Under the pieces are notes generated by a model. It did not search any database and had not been told where the DNA came from. It saw nothing but the letters and a program-made list of their open reading frames with translations. The position numbers were made by a program, and so were the translations under genes. From NCBI GenBank assembly GCA_946414595.1, contig CAMKPE010000012.1, forward strand, positions 1 through 46,186: a DNA stretch of 46,186 nt. Direction: 5' to 3'. Shown piece by piece: positions 8,927 through 17,947 of this stretch; the first letter of the stretch is position 1; each line of letters begins with the position of its first letter. This DNA comes from an uncultured Clostridium sp. GTDB taxonomy: Bacteria; Bacillota_I; Bacilli_A; RF39; UBA660.

Positions 8927-8953
8927 TTCGACATGATTCGACAAATTTTGACA
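8927..8953 (+). repeat. Three 10-bp-phased TTYGACA direct repeats upstream of comK
   Basis: TTCGACA at 8927-8933, TTCGACA at 8937-8943 and TTTGACA at 8947-8953 repeat with an exact 10-bp period, so they lie on one face of the helix. They end 11 bp before the extended -10 of comK and cover the -35 area, the place expected for an activator or repressor site. Confidence 0.6.
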
Positions 8954-8961
8954 AAGTAAAG

Positions 8962-8970
8962 TGATAATAT
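8962..8970 (+). promoter_or_regulatory. Extended -10 of comK
   Basis: TGATAATAT reads as TGn plus TAATAT (8965-8970). No good -35 stands 17 bp upstream, since that place is taken by the phased repeats. AAAGGGGGA at 8983-8991 is the ribosome site before the ATG at 8996. Confidence 0.55.
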
Positions 8971-8995
8971 ATCTCTCAAACAAAGGGGGATATAT

Positions 8996-9454
8996 ATGAA
9001 TAATTATGAAATTAATGAAGATACTTACGCAGTAATATCAACAGATGTGGGGAAAACTAGAATTATAGAGAAGGATTATGATTTAATTCTAGATAATGAT
9101 GCGTATAAAGTAATGGATGAAAGTTGTAAATATTATGGTAGTAGCTACATGGGTAGGGTAGAAGGCTCTAAAAAAATACTAGAATGTAGCTATAAATTAC
9201 CAATATTAGTAGAGGAAAGTAGTGTACTAATTTTCTTTCCTATTAAGTCATCTTTATTAGATGATTGTTGCTGGATTAATCTAAACAGCATAAAATCTAT
9301 TGAAAAAGTAGATAATAAGACCAAAATAACCTTTAAAAATGGGAAAGAAATGATATTTGATATATCAAAATTATCACTCGAAAATCAAATTTACAGATCA
9401 TCAAAATTAGAATCAACAATTTTTAAGAGATTAAATGCAAAAAAAAGGGATTAA
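8996..9454 (+). CDS. comK: ComK-family competence transcription factor
   Basis: 152 residues that match ComK along their whole length: RIIEKD near 22-27, DESCKYYGSSYMGR at 41-54 (B. subtilis has DRSCRFFGSSYAGR), KLPILV, FPIKSS at 81-86, W93, TFKNGKEM near 112, and ENQIYR at 129-134 (B. subtilis ENQVYR). ComK is the master activator of DNA-uptake genes in Bacillus, binding paired AT-boxes in the minor groove. This copy lacks about 40 C-terminal residues found in the 192-residue B. subtilis protein. It sits between dnaN and recF, where Bacilli normally carry the S4-domain gene yaaA, and has its own promoter and terminator. The family call is firm; the function here is inferred. Confidence 0.88.
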   Translation: MNNYEINEDTYAVISTDVGKTRIIEKDYDLILDNDAYKVMDESCKYYGSSYMGRVEGSKKILECSYKLPILVEESSVLIFFPIKSSLLDDCCWINLNSIKSIEKVDNKTKITFKNGKEMIFDISKLSLENQIYRSSKLESTIFKRLNAKKRD

Positions 9455-9466
9455 TTCCCTTTTTTC
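9443..9466 (+). terminator. Terminator of comK
   Basis: AAAGGGA (9444-9450) and TCCCTTT (9456-9462) form the stem, continuing into a run of T. The comK stop lies in the loop. Confidence 0.8.
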
Positions 9467-9467
9467 T

Positions 9468-9496
9468 TTGTTTAAACTCTCATTTTGTGATATAAT
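9468..9496 (+). promoter_or_regulatory. Promoter of recF-gyrB-gyrA
   Basis: TTGTTT (9468-9473), a 17-bp spacer and TATAAT (9491-9496) with an upstream TG (extended -10). It lies directly after the comK terminator and is the only strong promoter seen before recF and the gyrase genes. Confidence 0.65.
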
Positions 9497-9540
9497 TATA
9501 TTGTGTGTATAGGTATACTAATATGGGTTAAGGTGAGAAT

Positions 9541-9567
9541 ATGAGCATTTTTTATAAAAATTCTTGA
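9541..9567 (+). CDS. Possible 8-codon leader peptide coupled to recF
   Basis: An ATG with a good AAGGTGAG site opens the short frame MSIFYKNS, which stops at TGA 9565-9567. That stop overlaps the TTG start of recF (9564-9566) as TTGA. The recF TTG has no ribosome site of its own and an in-frame TAA lies just upstream at 9555-9557, so translation of recF probably depends on ribosomes ending this leader. Too short to judge by similarity. Confidence 0.4.
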   Translation: MSIFYKNS

Positions 9568-10688
9568 TTTTAAGAAAAATTAGTTTAGTAAATTTTAGAA
9601 ATATTAAAAAACTAAAAATTGATTTTGATAAAAATATAAATTTATTCATAGGAGATAATGCTCAAGGTAAGACCAATATACTAGAAAGTATTTACTTTTT
9701 AGCACTTACTAAATCTTATAGAACAATTGATTCTAATTTAGTTATGAAAAATGAATCAGCTACTAAGGTAAAAGGTGAGGCTAAAGATAATAATATATTA
9801 AAGAATCTATCTGTAGAGATAAAAGATGGAGAGAAAAAGGTAAAAGTAAATAATAATGATATTTATAAGATATCTGATTATATTACTAATCTAAATGTAA
9901 TATTAGTATGTCCAGAAGATATTAATATTCTTCAAGGAACACCAGCAGAAAGAAGAAATTTCTTAAATATTGAACTTTCTCAATTATCAAAGAATTATAT
10001 TAAAAAATATAATGAATTTAATAAAATACTTAAAATTAGAAATAATTATTTAAAGATGTTAAGTAATAGTTCTAATCCAGATAGAAGATATCTTGATAGT
10101 CTTACTGAAAACTTAATTGAAAGAGAAGTAGATATCTATATAGAAAGAAAGAACTTTATAGATGAGTTAAATAACAATGTTTCTAAAATATATGAAGATA
10201 TATTAGGTATTAAAGACTTTCATATAATATATGAACCAAATATAGATTTTGATAAATATGATGAAGAAAGTCTAAAAGATAAATTAGAAAAGAAATATAA
10301 GAATTCTTTAAAGAAAGAAATAGATAATGGAATGACTTTATATGGTCCTCATAGAGATGAATTAAGATTCTTAATAGGTGAAGATGATATAAAGATATTT
10401 GGATCAGAAGGACAACAAAAAGTTGCCATAATTGCTCTAAAATTATCTGAAATCAATATATTTAAAGAAACAACAAAGACTAATCCAATAATATTATTAG
10501 ATGATGTATTTAGTGAACTTGATGTAAAAACTAGAAATAAGTTAATTAAATATATAAATAGTGATATTCAAGTAATAATTACTACTAATGATACTAGAGG
10601 TATTAATAAAAATTTCTTATCTTCTGCTAAAATATTCAAAGTAGTAAAAGGTAACATAATAGAAAAGGTGGGAAAAGAAAATGGATAA
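9564..10688 (+). CDS. recF: DNA replication and repair protein RecF
   Basis: 374 residues of an SMC-like ATPase that loads RecA at gaps with RecO and RecR. Walker [10 protein letters not shown] at 30-38, the ABC signature SEGQQK near 275 and Walker [12 protein letters not shown] near 305 are all present, and the N-terminal [12 protein letters not shown] is typical. The start is TTG at 9564: the start MILRKISL fits the family and no other start is available after the upstream in-frame stop. The 3' end overlaps gyrB by 8 bases. Confidence 0.96.
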   Translation: MILRKISLVNFRNIKKLKIDFDKNINLFIGDNAQGKTNILESIYFLALTKSYRTIDSNLVMKNESATKVKGEAKDNNILKNLSVEIKDGEKKVKVNNNDIYKISDYITNLNVILVCPEDINILQGTPAERRNFLNIELSQLSKNYIKKYNEFNKILKIRNNYLKMLSNSSNPDRRYLDSLTENLIEREVDIYIERKNFIDELNNNVSKIYEDILGIKDFHIIYEPNIDFDKYDEESLKDKLEKKYKNSLKKEIDNGMTLYGPHRDELRFLIGEDDIKIFGSEGQQKVAIIALKLSEINIFKETTKTNPIILLDDVFSELDVKTRNKLIKYINSDIQVIITTNDTRGINKNFLSSAKIFKVVKGNIIEKVGKENG

Positions 10689-12603
10689 TGAAAAATATGA
10701 TTCATCTTCTATACAAGTTTTAGAAGGACTTGAAGCTGTAAGAAAAAGACCAGGAATGTATATAGGTACTACTGATGTAAAAGGATTACATCACTTAGTA
10801 TGGGAAATTGTAGATAACTCAATAGACGAAGCATTAGCTGGTTTTTGTCATAATATTGAAATAGTAATAAATAAAGATAATTCAATTACTGTTAAAGATG
10901 ATGGAAGAGGAATACCAACAGATATTCACCCAAAGACTGGAAAATCAACAGTAGAAACAGTTTATACTGTATTACATGCTGGTGGTAAATTTGGTGGAGG
11001 AGGATATAAAGTATCTGGAGGACTTCACGGAGTTGGTGCATCAGTAGTTAATGCCTTATCTAAATGGTTAGAAGTAACTGTTTATAAAGATGGTAAGGTT
11101 AATTACATGAAATTTGAAAATGGCGGACATACAGTTGAACCATTAAAGGTAATTGGAGAATGTGATCCTAAAAGAACAGGAACAACAGTAACATTCAAAC
11201 CAGATTCCGATATATTTGATTCTGATATATATAACTATGAAACCTTAATGGTTAGGGTGAGAGAATTAGCATTCTTAAATAAAGGATTATCAATTAATTT
11301 AAGAGATGATAGAGACGATGAAGATACTACTGGACAAACATTCTTATATGAAGGTGGTATCAGTGAATACGTTAAATTTATAAATACTGGAAAAACACCA
11401 GTACATGAAGATATTATTCACTTAGATGGTGAGGAAGACGGAGTATTCTTTGAAGTTGCAATGCAATATAACACTGGATACAACGAAAATATCTATTCAT
11501 TCGTTAATAACATAAATACACATGATGGTGGTACTCATGAAGAAGGTGTAAGACGTGCCTTAACAAGAGTAATTAATAATTATGCTAGAAAAAATAATAT
11601 ATTAAAAGAAAAAGATGAACCTTTAACTGGTGATGATGTTAAAGAAGGATTAACAATGATTATTTCTTGTAAACATCCAAATCCACAGTTTGAAGGACAA
11701 ACTAAAGGTAGACTAGGAAATTCTGAAGTTAGAAAACTTGCAGATAACGTTTTTTCACAAGGATTTGAAAGATTCTTATTAGAAAATCCAGATGATGCTC
11801 GTGCAATTGTTAGTAAAGCTATGTTAGCATGTCGTGCAAGAAATGCAGCAAGAAAAGCAAGAGAAATAACAAGAAAGAGTGACCTTGCTACAACAAACTT
11901 CTTTGGAAAATTATCAGATTGTAAGAGTAAAGATCCAAAAGTATCTGAAATCTTTATAGTCGAGGGAGATTCAGCAGGTGGTTCTGCTAAAAAAGGTAGA
12001 GATTCAATGACACAAGCTATTCTTCCACTAAGAGGTAAAATATTAAATGTTGAAAAAGCAAGATTAGATAGAGCATTATCAAATGAAGAAATAAGAACAA
12101 TTATTACTGCATTTGGTACTGGAATTGGTGAAGAATTTGATTTATCTAAACTAAGATATGACAAAATAGTAATAATGACCGATGCCGACGTTGATGGATC
12201 ACACATAAGAGTATTATTACTAACATTATTCTATAGATTCTTTAAGCCAATCGTTGAAGCAGGACATATATATGCTGCACAACCTCCATTATTTAGAATT
12301 CAACATGGTAAGACAAGAAAATATGTACTAAATGAACAAGAACTAGAAAGTTATTTAAATACATTACCTGAGAACATCAGAAACAGGGCAGAAATCGCTC
12401 GTATGAAAGGATTAGGTGAAATGGACGCTGAAGAACTTAATGAGACTACAATGGACATAGAAAAGCGTGTATTAAGAAAAATAACTGTAGACGATTGCGT
12501 AGCAGCAGATGCAATCTTTGAAAAACTAATGGGTGATGAAGTTGATCCTAGAAGAAAATTCATTGAAGAAAATGCTGGATACGTTCAAAACTTAGATATT
12601 TAG
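10681..12603 (+). CDS. gyrB: DNA gyrase subunit B
   Basis: 640 residues, the normal length for Gram-positive GyrB. It has the GHKL ATPase domain ([17 protein letters not shown], then DDGRGIP near 78 and [13 protein letters not shown] near 115), the transducer, and the TOPRIM domain with EGDSAGG near 426 and DADVDGSH near 500, closing with RRKFIEENA. It hydrolyses ATP to drive negative supercoiling with GyrA. The ribosome site AAGGTGGG lies inside recF, whose end it overlaps. Confidence 0.98.
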   Translation: MDNEKYDSSSIQVLEGLEAVRKRPGMYIGTTDVKGLHHLVWEIVDNSIDEALAGFCHNIEIVINKDNSITVKDDGRGIPTDIHPKTGKSTVETVYTVLHAGGKFGGGGYKVSGGLHGVGASVVNALSKWLEVTVYKDGKVNYMKFENGGHTVEPLKVIGECDPKRTGTTVTFKPDSDIFDSDIYNYETLMVRVRELAFLNKGLSINLRDDRDDEDTTGQTFLYEGGISEYVKFINTGKTPVHEDIIHLDGEEDGVFFEVAMQYNTGYNENIYSFVNNINTHDGGTHEEGVRRALTRVINNYARKNNILKEKDEPLTGDDVKEGLTMIISCKHPNPQFEGQTKGRLGNSEVRKLADNVFSQGFERFLLENPDDARAIVSKAMLACRARNAARKAREITRKSDLATTNFFGKLSDCKSKDPKVSEIFIVEGDSAGGSAKKGRDSMTQAILPLRGKILNVEKARLDRALSNEEIRTIITAFGTGIGEEFDLSKLRYDKIVIMTDADVDGSHIRVLLLTLFYRFFKPIVEAGHIYAAQPPLFRIQHGKTRKYVLNEQELESYLNTLPENIRNRAEIARMKGLGEMDAEELNETTMDIEKRVLRKITVDDCVAADAIFEKLMGDEVDPRRKFIEENAGYVQNLDI

Positions 12604-12619
12604 AAGGGAGTGGAGTTGA

Positions 12620-15214
12620 ATGGATAACGAAGAAAATAAAGAACAATTTGATGAAGAATTCGATGAATCTCTTGAAAGAGTTGAAGTAGATAACAACTTT
12701 GGTGGATATTTCCACGAAAGAGATAGTTTAGCAGAAAATAACATCGTTGAAGAAGTTAAAACTTCTTTCCTAGAATATTCAATGAGTGTTATTGCTTCAC
12801 GTGCACTTCCTGATTTACGTGATGGATTAAAACCAGTTCATAGACGTATTTTATGGTCAATGTATGAATCAGGTTATACTCCTGATAAACCACATAGAAA
12901 AAGTGCTAAAACAGTTGGAGAAGTTATGGGTAATTACCACCCACACGGAGATTCTTCAATTTATGAAGCAATGGTTAGAATGGCTCAAGATTTTAACCAA
13001 AGATATATGTTAATTGATGGACATGGTAACTTTGGTAATATTGAAGGTGATGGAGCAGCAGCAATGCGTTATACAGAATCACGTCTTGCTAAAATATCAC
13101 TAGAATTATTAAGAGATATCAATAAAGATACAGTTGATATGGATGATAACTTCGATGTTACAAGAAAAGAACCAAAAGTTCTTCCTGGTAGATTTCCAAA
13201 CGTACTAGTAAATGGTGCAATGGGAATTGCCGTTGGTATGGCAACTAATATTCCACCTCATAATTTAGGTGAAGTAATAGATGGATGTGTAGCATACATT
13301 GATAATCCTGATATTGATACTTTAGGATTAATGCACTACATAAAAGGGCCTGATTTTCCAACAGGAGGACTTATTTTAGGAAACTCTGGTATCAAACAAG
13401 CGTACGATACAGGAAGAGGAACTATTACAATAAGAAGTAAAGCAGTAATAGAAGATCAAGGAACACACAGCAATATAGTTATTACAGAAGTACCTTATGG
13501 TGTTAATACAATGGAATTAAAGAATAAGGTAGCAGAACTTGTACATAACAAAGTAATTGATGGAATTGCTGATTATCATACAGACTTAAAAGATGGAGTA
13601 AAGATAACAATTACATTAAAGAAAGATGCAAATCCACAAGTAGTATTAAATAACTTATACAAACATACAAATTTCCAAGTTACTTATGGAATTATCTTAT
13701 TAATGCTAGATGGATTAACTCCAAAAACACTAAGTTTAAAATCAATTATTTCTAAATATATAGACTTCCAAAAAGAAGTAATTATAAGACGTACTAGATT
13801 CGATCTTGCAAAAGATGAGAAAAGAGTACATATATTAGAAGGTTACAAGATTGCTCTTGATAACATCGATGAAGTAGTTAAAATAATAAGAAATGCTGAA
13901 ACTGATGTTGAAGCTAAAGAAAGTTTAATGGAAAAGTTTGGTCTTTCTGAAATACAAACAGATGCAATTCTTGAATTAAAACTACGTAGATTAACTGGAT
14001 TAGAAAGAGATAAGATTGAAGCAGAACTTGCTGCACTTCTAGCTGAAATAGAAGAATTAAAGTCAATCTTAGCATCAGAACAAAAAGTATTAGATATTAT
14101 CAAGAAAGAAATGCTTGAAATTAAATCTAAATATAATGATGATAGAAGAACAACAATAGATATGACAGCAGTCGATTATATTGAAGATGAATCATTAATA
14201 CCAGTAGAAAACATCTTAATCGCATTAACTAACAAAGGTTATATTAAAAGAGTTACAAACGATACGTTTAAAGTACAACATCGTGGTGGAGTAGGTATTA
14301 AAGGTATGTCTACAAATGAAGAAGATTTCCCAGAAAAACTTTTATCAATGAAGACACATGATTATATCTTGATGTTTAGTAATCTTGGTAAAGTATATAG
14401 AATGAAAGGATACGAGGTACCTGAATTTTCAAGACAAGCTAAAGGATTGCCAATAGTTAACTTATTACCACTTGAAAAAGAAGAAAAGATAACTTCAGTA
14501 GTAACTATAAGTGCTGAAAGTGATCAATCATTCTTAACATTCATAACTAAACGTGGATTAATTAAGAGAACAGCTAGAGAAGAATTTGATAATATTAGGT
14601 CAAATGGTAAGAAAGCTATCATTCTAAAAGACGATGATGAGTTAATCGCAGTTAGAAAGACAGATGGAACAAAAGAAATAATCATCGGAGCAAGTAATGG
14701 TAAGTTAGTAAGATTTAATGAAACAGAAGTTCGTGTAATGGGTAGAGGAAGTTCTGGAGTTAAGGGTATAGAATTAGGTAAAGATGAAATAGTAATTGGC
14801 GCAGAAGTAGTTGAACCAAATGCAGAAGTATTAATCGTTACTGAAAAAGGATATGGTAAGAAAACTCCAATAGAAGAATATAGATTAACCCACAGAGGAA
14901 GTAAAGGAGTTAAGACTCTAAACATCACTGATAAGAACGGACGTTTGGTATCATTAAGAACTGTTTACGAAGATGAAGATCTAATAATTATTACTGATAG
15001 TGGAATGACTATAAGAATAAGTATTAATCAAATATCTACATTAAGCAGAAATACTCAAGGTGTAAGATTAATTACATTAAAAGATGAACAAAAGGTTTCT
15101 ACTACTGCAATTATTGCAAAAGAAGAAATAGAAGAAACTGAAGAAATTGTAGAGCAAGAAGAACCTGTGGATAATGTTTCACGTGAAACAGAAGAAGAAA
15201 AAGAGAATGAATAA
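12620..15214 (+). CDS. gyrA: DNA gyrase subunit A
   Basis: 864 residues. The breakage-reunion domain has [14 protein letters not shown], with Ser and Glu at the quinolone-determining places (the susceptible type), and the active-site tyrosine in [11 protein letters not shown] near residue 150. The C-terminal beta-pinwheel domain follows from about residue 530, and an acidic tail rich in Glu ends the protein. The GyrA box reads QHRGGVG near residue 552 where QRRGGKG is usual, so two basic residues are lost. Neighbouring gyrB and the oriC location support GyrA over ParC. A perfect parS sequence lies in its last codons. Confidence 0.96.
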   Translation: MDNEENKEQFDEEFDESLERVEVDNNFGGYFHERDSLAENNIVEEVKTSFLEYSMSVIASRALPDLRDGLKPVHRRILWSMYESGYTPDKPHRKSAKTVGEVMGNYHPHGDSSIYEAMVRMAQDFNQRYMLIDGHGNFGNIEGDGAAAMRYTESRLAKISLELLRDINKDTVDMDDNFDVTRKEPKVLPGRFPNVLVNGAMGIAVGMATNIPPHNLGEVIDGCVAYIDNPDIDTLGLMHYIKGPDFPTGGLILGNSGIKQAYDTGRGTITIRSKAVIEDQGTHSNIVITEVPYGVNTMELKNKVAELVHNKVIDGIADYHTDLKDGVKITITLKKDANPQVVLNNLYKHTNFQVTYGIILLMLDGLTPKTLSLKSIISKYIDFQKEVIIRRTRFDLAKDEKRVHILEGYKIALDNIDEVVKIIRNAETDVEAKESLMEKFGLSEIQTDAILELKLRRLTGLERDKIEAELAALLAEIEELKSILASEQKVLDIIKKEMLEIKSKYNDDRRTTIDMTAVDYIEDESLIPVENILIALTNKGYIKRVTNDTFKVQHRGGVGIKGMSTNEEDFPEKLLSMKTHDYILMFSNLGKVYRMKGYEVPEFSRQAKGLPIVNLLPLEKEEKITSVVTISAESDQSFLTFITKRGLIKRTAREEFDNIRSNGKKAIILKDDDELIAVRKTDGTKEIIIGASNGKLVRFNETEVRVMGRGSSGVKGIELGKDEIVIGAEVVEPNAEVLIVTEKGYGKKTPIEEYRLTHRGSKGVKTLNITDKNGRLVSLRTVYEDEDLIIITDSGMTIRISINQISTLSRNTQGVRLITLKDEQKVSTTAIIAKEEIEETEEIVEQEEPVDNVSRETEEEKENE
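15175..15190. promoter_or_regulatory. parS: parS site inside the 3' end of gyrA
   Basis: TGTTTCACGTGAAACA is a perfect 16-bp palindrome identical to the ParB (Spo0J) recognition consensus. It encodes NVSRET in the acidic gyrA tail. Confidence 0.88.
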
Positions 15215-15225
15215 TTCTCTTTTTT
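15201..15225 (+). terminator. Terminator of gyrA
   Basis: AAGAGAAT (15201-15208) and ATTCTCTT (15214-15221), then T. The hairpin spans the gyrA stop codon. Confidence 0.8.
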
Positions 15226-15226
15226 A

Positions 15227-15255
15227 TTGATTATATCTAGGTTTTATAGTAAAAT
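15227..15255 (+). promoter_or_regulatory. Promoter of the SRP RNA gene
   Basis: TTGATT (15227-15232), a 17-bp spacer and TAAAAT (15250-15255), placed to start transcription at about 15261, where the RNA's closing stem begins. Confidence 0.65.
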
Positions 15256-15260
15256 TATAT

Positions 15261-15342
15261 CGATGCAATAAGTACGGTGGAACCAGGTCAGAACAGGAAT
15301 GTAGCAGCCTTAACATGCAGTGCTTATGTGCATCATTTTTTT
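15261..15342 (+). ncRNA. ffs: Signal recognition particle RNA, small (4.5S-like) form
   Basis: The apical SRP domain is seen as ACCAGGTCAG, then AGGAATGTAGCAGCC (consensus GGTCAG...GGAAGCAGCC), the binding site of Ffh. The ends pair: GATGCA (15262-15267) with TGCATC (15329-15334), and ATAAG with CTTAT next to it. A T-run follows. At about 80 nt it lacks the Alu domain present in B. subtilis scRNA. It lies between gyrA and tadA-dnaX, close to its position in Bacillus. Confidence 0.92.
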
Positions 15343-15357
15343 TGGAGATGATTATGT

Positions 15358-15783
15358 ATGATCAAAGACGATAATTATTTTATGGAGCTTGCTTATAAAG
15401 AAGCTTTGAAAGCATTTAGCAAAAATGAAATTCCAATTGGTGCTGTTATAACAAAAGATAATAAGATAGTAGCAAAAGGGTATAATCTAAGAGATTCAAA
15501 AAAAGTAATAACGAAGCACGCAGAAATTATAGCAATAGAAAAAGCAAATAAAAAGTTAAATAATTGGCGTCTTATTGATTGTACTTTATATACAACACTT
15601 GAACCTTGTTCTATGTGTGAAGAGGTAATTAAAGCATGTAAGTTATCCAGAATTGTGTATGGAGCAAAAAATAACAACAATACAAACAATATTATAAAAG
15701 AACAAATAAATAATAAAGAGATAATTGATAAATGTGAAAAGTTAATTAAAGATGCTTTTAATAATATTAGAAACAAACAATAA
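15358..15783 (+). CDS. tadA: tRNA-specific adenosine deaminase TadA
   Basis: 141 residues of the cytidine/deoxycytidylate deaminase fold. The zinc and proton-shuttle motifs are HAE at 54-56 and PCSMC at 83-87. TadA turns A34 into inosine in tRNA-Arg(ACG). The N-terminal MIKDDNYFMELAYKEALKAF and adjacency to ffs and dnaX match B. subtilis yaaJ. TTGGAGATG lies about 12 bp before the ATG at 15358; another ATG at 15354 is out of frame. Confidence 0.93.
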   Translation: MIKDDNYFMELAYKEALKAFSKNEIPIGAVITKDNKIVAKGYNLRDSKKVITKHAEIIAIEKANKKLNNWRLIDCTLYTTLEPCSMCEEVIKACKLSRIVYGAKNNNNTNNIIKEQINNKEIIDKCEKLIKDAFNNIRNKQ

Positions 15784-15800
15784 CTGTTGATAAAGTTTTA

Positions 15801-15816
15801 TGTTTCACGTGTAACT
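15801..15816. promoter_or_regulatory. parS: parS-like site
   Basis: TGTTTCACGTGTAACT, 14 of 16 matches to the parS consensus with the core TTTCACGTG intact. First of four sites in the tadA-dnaX spacer. Confidence 0.75.
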
Positions 15817-15833
15817 AATAAAATTGTTAATAA

Positions 15834-15849
15834 TGTTTCATGTGAAACA
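15834..15849. promoter_or_regulatory. parS: parS-like site
   Basis: TGTTTCATGTGAAACA, 15 of 16 matches to parS; the one change is in the central CG. Confidence 0.78.
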
Positions 15850-15916
15850 TAGCAAAAAACTGACCTATTTATACTTAAATAACTAAAAATGTATTTATAA
15901 TACATAAAATATATGC

Positions 15917-15944
15917 AAAATATTTCCCGGGAAATATTTTTTTT
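15917..15944. promoter_or_regulatory. Noc-type binding site (NBS-like palindrome), possibly also the tadA terminator
   Basis: A perfect 24-bp palindrome at 15917-15940 whose core ATTTCCCGGGAAAT (15922-15935) equals the binding site of the nucleoid-occlusion protein Noc of B. subtilis. CCCGGG is rare in this AT-rich sequence and occurs only here in the window. The palindrome is followed by more T, so as RNA it could form a 10-bp stem with a CCGG loop and end tadA transcripts; both roles are possible. Confidence 0.7.
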
Positions 15945-15955
15945 GTTTAATTAAA

Positions 15956-15971
15956 CGTTTCACGTGTAACA
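15956..15971. promoter_or_regulatory. parS: parS-like site
   Basis: CGTTTCACGTGTAACA, 14 of 16 matches to parS. Confidence 0.75.
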
Positions 15972-15989
15972 TAGATTATAAATATTCAA

Positions 15990-16005
15990 AGTTTCACGTG
16001 AAACA
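15990..16005. promoter_or_regulatory. parS: parS-like site
   Basis: AGTTTCACGTGAAACA, 15 of 16 matches to parS with the full inner palindrome. Last of the cluster, about 80 bp before dnaX. Confidence 0.82.
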
Positions 16006-16049
16006 TATATAAAAATATAAATATAATATATAAAAATCTTGCATTAATA

Positions 16050-16058
16050 TGATATAAT
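16050..16058 (+). promoter_or_regulatory. Extended -10 of the dnaX operon
   Basis: TGATATAAT reads as TGn plus a perfect TATAAT (16053-16058), 30 bp before the dnaX start; no clear -35. Confidence 0.55.
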
Positions 16059-16087
16059 ATTATTGATATTTATTGAGGGGGAATAAT

Positions 16088-17626
16088 ATGAAATTTCAAG
16101 CATTATATCGAAAATATCGCCCTAAAAACTTTGATGAAGTAGTGGGACAAAAAGTAACAATTCAAATATTAAAAAATGCTATAGAAAACAATCATATTTC
16201 TCATGCATATCTTTTTTATGGACCTAGAGGAACAGGAAAAACTTCAATAGCAAAAATACTATCGCGTACTATTAACTGTGAATCTCCAAAGAACGGAGTT
16301 CCGTGTGAAAAATGTGATAGTTGTAAGATCTCTATTGAACCAGGGTGCGTTGACATCATAGAAATAGATGCTGCATCAAATAATGGTGTAGATGAAATAA
16401 GAGAATTAAAAAATAAAATATCATTTGTTCCTTCAGAACTTAAATATAAAGTATATATCGTTGATGAGGTACATATGCTTTCAACTGGAGCATTTAATGC
16501 GCTATTGAAAACATTAGAAGAACCACCAGAACATGCAATATTTGTACTTGCAACTACTGAATTACAAAAAGTTCCTTTAACAATAATATCAAGATGCCAA
16601 ACATTAGAATTTAGAAAAATAGATACTCAATCAATGACACAAAAACTAAAAGAAATTTCCGCAAAAGAAAAGATTGATATAGATGACAATGCTTTACTAG
16701 AAATAGCTAAATATTCTAATGGAGGATTAAGAGATGCTATTGGACTACTTGAAAAAGCCGCAGCATACACAGATAAAACAATAACATCAAACATAATTAA
16801 GGAAATATCAGGTAATGTTTCAGAAGAAGATTTAAATAACTTTATAACATTATTTCAAAATAAAGATATCGAGCAATTAATAATCAAAATAAATGATTTT
16901 TATAATGAAGGAATAGATTTATTAAGATTAGCAAACAACATTATTGAATATCTAAGAGATGAAATAATAGTTAATAAACATTATGATAGATCTTTATGTA
17001 AATTAATTAATGAATTAGATCAAATGGTTACTTTAATGGAAAAATCAGAAAATCCAAAAATAATATTTGAAGTAACAATTATTAATTGTTTATTAGATGA
17101 AGAGCCAAAAGTTGAACAGACAAAAGAAATAAAGACAGTTGAAGAAAAGAAAACAGAACCTAAAAAGGAAATAGAAGAACCTACTGAACCAAAGAAAATT
17201 GATGACAACATAATAGATATTAGAGTAGGAAATACACTATATAATCCACAAAAAGTAATTATTTCTGAAATAAGAAAAAATTGGGATCAAATAAAAGATT
17301 TAGCATTTGATGAGCAATATGGAAACGTTGCAAGATTGTTATCATCAGATACAATGCCAGTAGCAGCAAGTGATACTAATATAATACTTGTATCAAAACT
17401 TAAAGGAATTGCTACTCAAATAAATGGTGATGTTGAAACAGTAAATGAAATAATAAATAAAACATTCAATGGAGAATATATGGTTGCATGCTTATCTGAA
17501 GATGATTGGAAAAAGTATACAGCAGAATATAAAGACAACAAAGATAAGTTCAAATATCAAGAAGAACCAAAAAAAGAAAAAACAAATAAATCTTTGAAAG
17601 ACAAAGCAAAAGAATTATTTGATTAA
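16088..17626 (+). CDS. dnaX: DNA polymerase III subunits gamma/tau
   Basis: 512 residues from MKFQALYRKYRP at 16088, chosen because the GAGGGGG site lies 6 bp upstream; a start 15 bases earlier would overlap that site. Clamp-loader AAA+ features: GPRGTGKT at 45-52, the zinc module C-x8-C-x2-C-x2-C near 64-79, VDEVHMLS and the SRC sensor (ISRCQTLEFR). A Glu/Lys-rich linker near 340-370 leads to a C-terminal tau region. It opens and loads DnaN rings. First gene of a run with ybaB and recR. Confidence 0.96.
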   Translation: MKFQALYRKYRPKNFDEVVGQKVTIQILKNAIENNHISHAYLFYGPRGTGKTSIAKILSRTINCESPKNGVPCEKCDSCKISIEPGCVDIIEIDAASNNGVDEIRELKNKISFVPSELKYKVYIVDEVHMLSTGAFNALLKTLEEPPEHAIFVLATTELQKVPLTIISRCQTLEFRKIDTQSMTQKLKEISAKEKIDIDDNALLEIAKYSNGGLRDAIGLLEKAAAYTDKTITSNIIKEISGNVSEEDLNNFITLFQNKDIEQLIIKINDFYNEGIDLLRLANNIIEYLRDEIIVNKHYDRSLCKLINELDQMVTLMEKSENPKIIFEVTIINCLLDEEPKVEQTKEIKTVEEKKTEPKKEIEEPTEPKKIDDNIIDIRVGNTLYNPQKVIISEIRKNWDQIKDLAFDEQYGNVARLLSSDTMPVAASDTNIILVSKLKGIATQINGDVETVNEIINKTFNGEYMVACLSEDDWKKYTAEYKDNKDKFKYQEEPKKEKTNKSLKDKAKELFD

Positions 17627-17647
17627 TATAGAAAAGAGGAGATAAAT

Positions 17648-17947
17648 ATGAATATACAAGCAATAATGAAACAAGCACAAACAATGCAAAAAGACATGCA
17701 AAAACAAGAAGAAGAAATAGAAAAAACAGAATTTGAAGGAGAAAGTTCTTTAGTAAAAGTAAAAGTAAACGGAAAGAAAGAAGTATTATCTATTACTATA
17801 GCTAATAAAGAAAGTCTTGAAAAAGATGATCTTGAAATATTAGAAGACATGATAATGGTTGCATTAAACAACGCTTTCAAAAAAGTAGATGATTTAAGAG
17901 AACAAAAAATGTCTAAATATACTAATATGATGCCAGGATTATTCTAA
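17648..17947 (+). CDS. ybaB: YbaB/EbfC nucleoid-associated protein
   Basis: 99 residues with the family pattern: MNIQAIMKQAQTMQKDM at the start, GEGSSLVKVKVNG-like strands (FEGESSLVKVKVNGKKEV) and the C-terminal LPGLF-like MMPGLF. Dimeric tweezers-shaped DNA binder of broad specificity. Always between dnaX and recR in Bacilli; here its TAA stop overlaps the recR ATG by one base. Confidence 0.95.
   Translation: MNIQAIMKQAQTMQKDMQKQEEEIEKTEFEGESSLVKVKVNGKKEVLSITIANKESLEKDDLEILEDMIMVALNNAFKKVDDLREQKMSKYTNMMPGLF

Noticed and set aside
11580..12206. 208-codon frame antisense to gyrB
   Set aside because: Lies wholly inside gyrB, no ribosome site and no family likeness.
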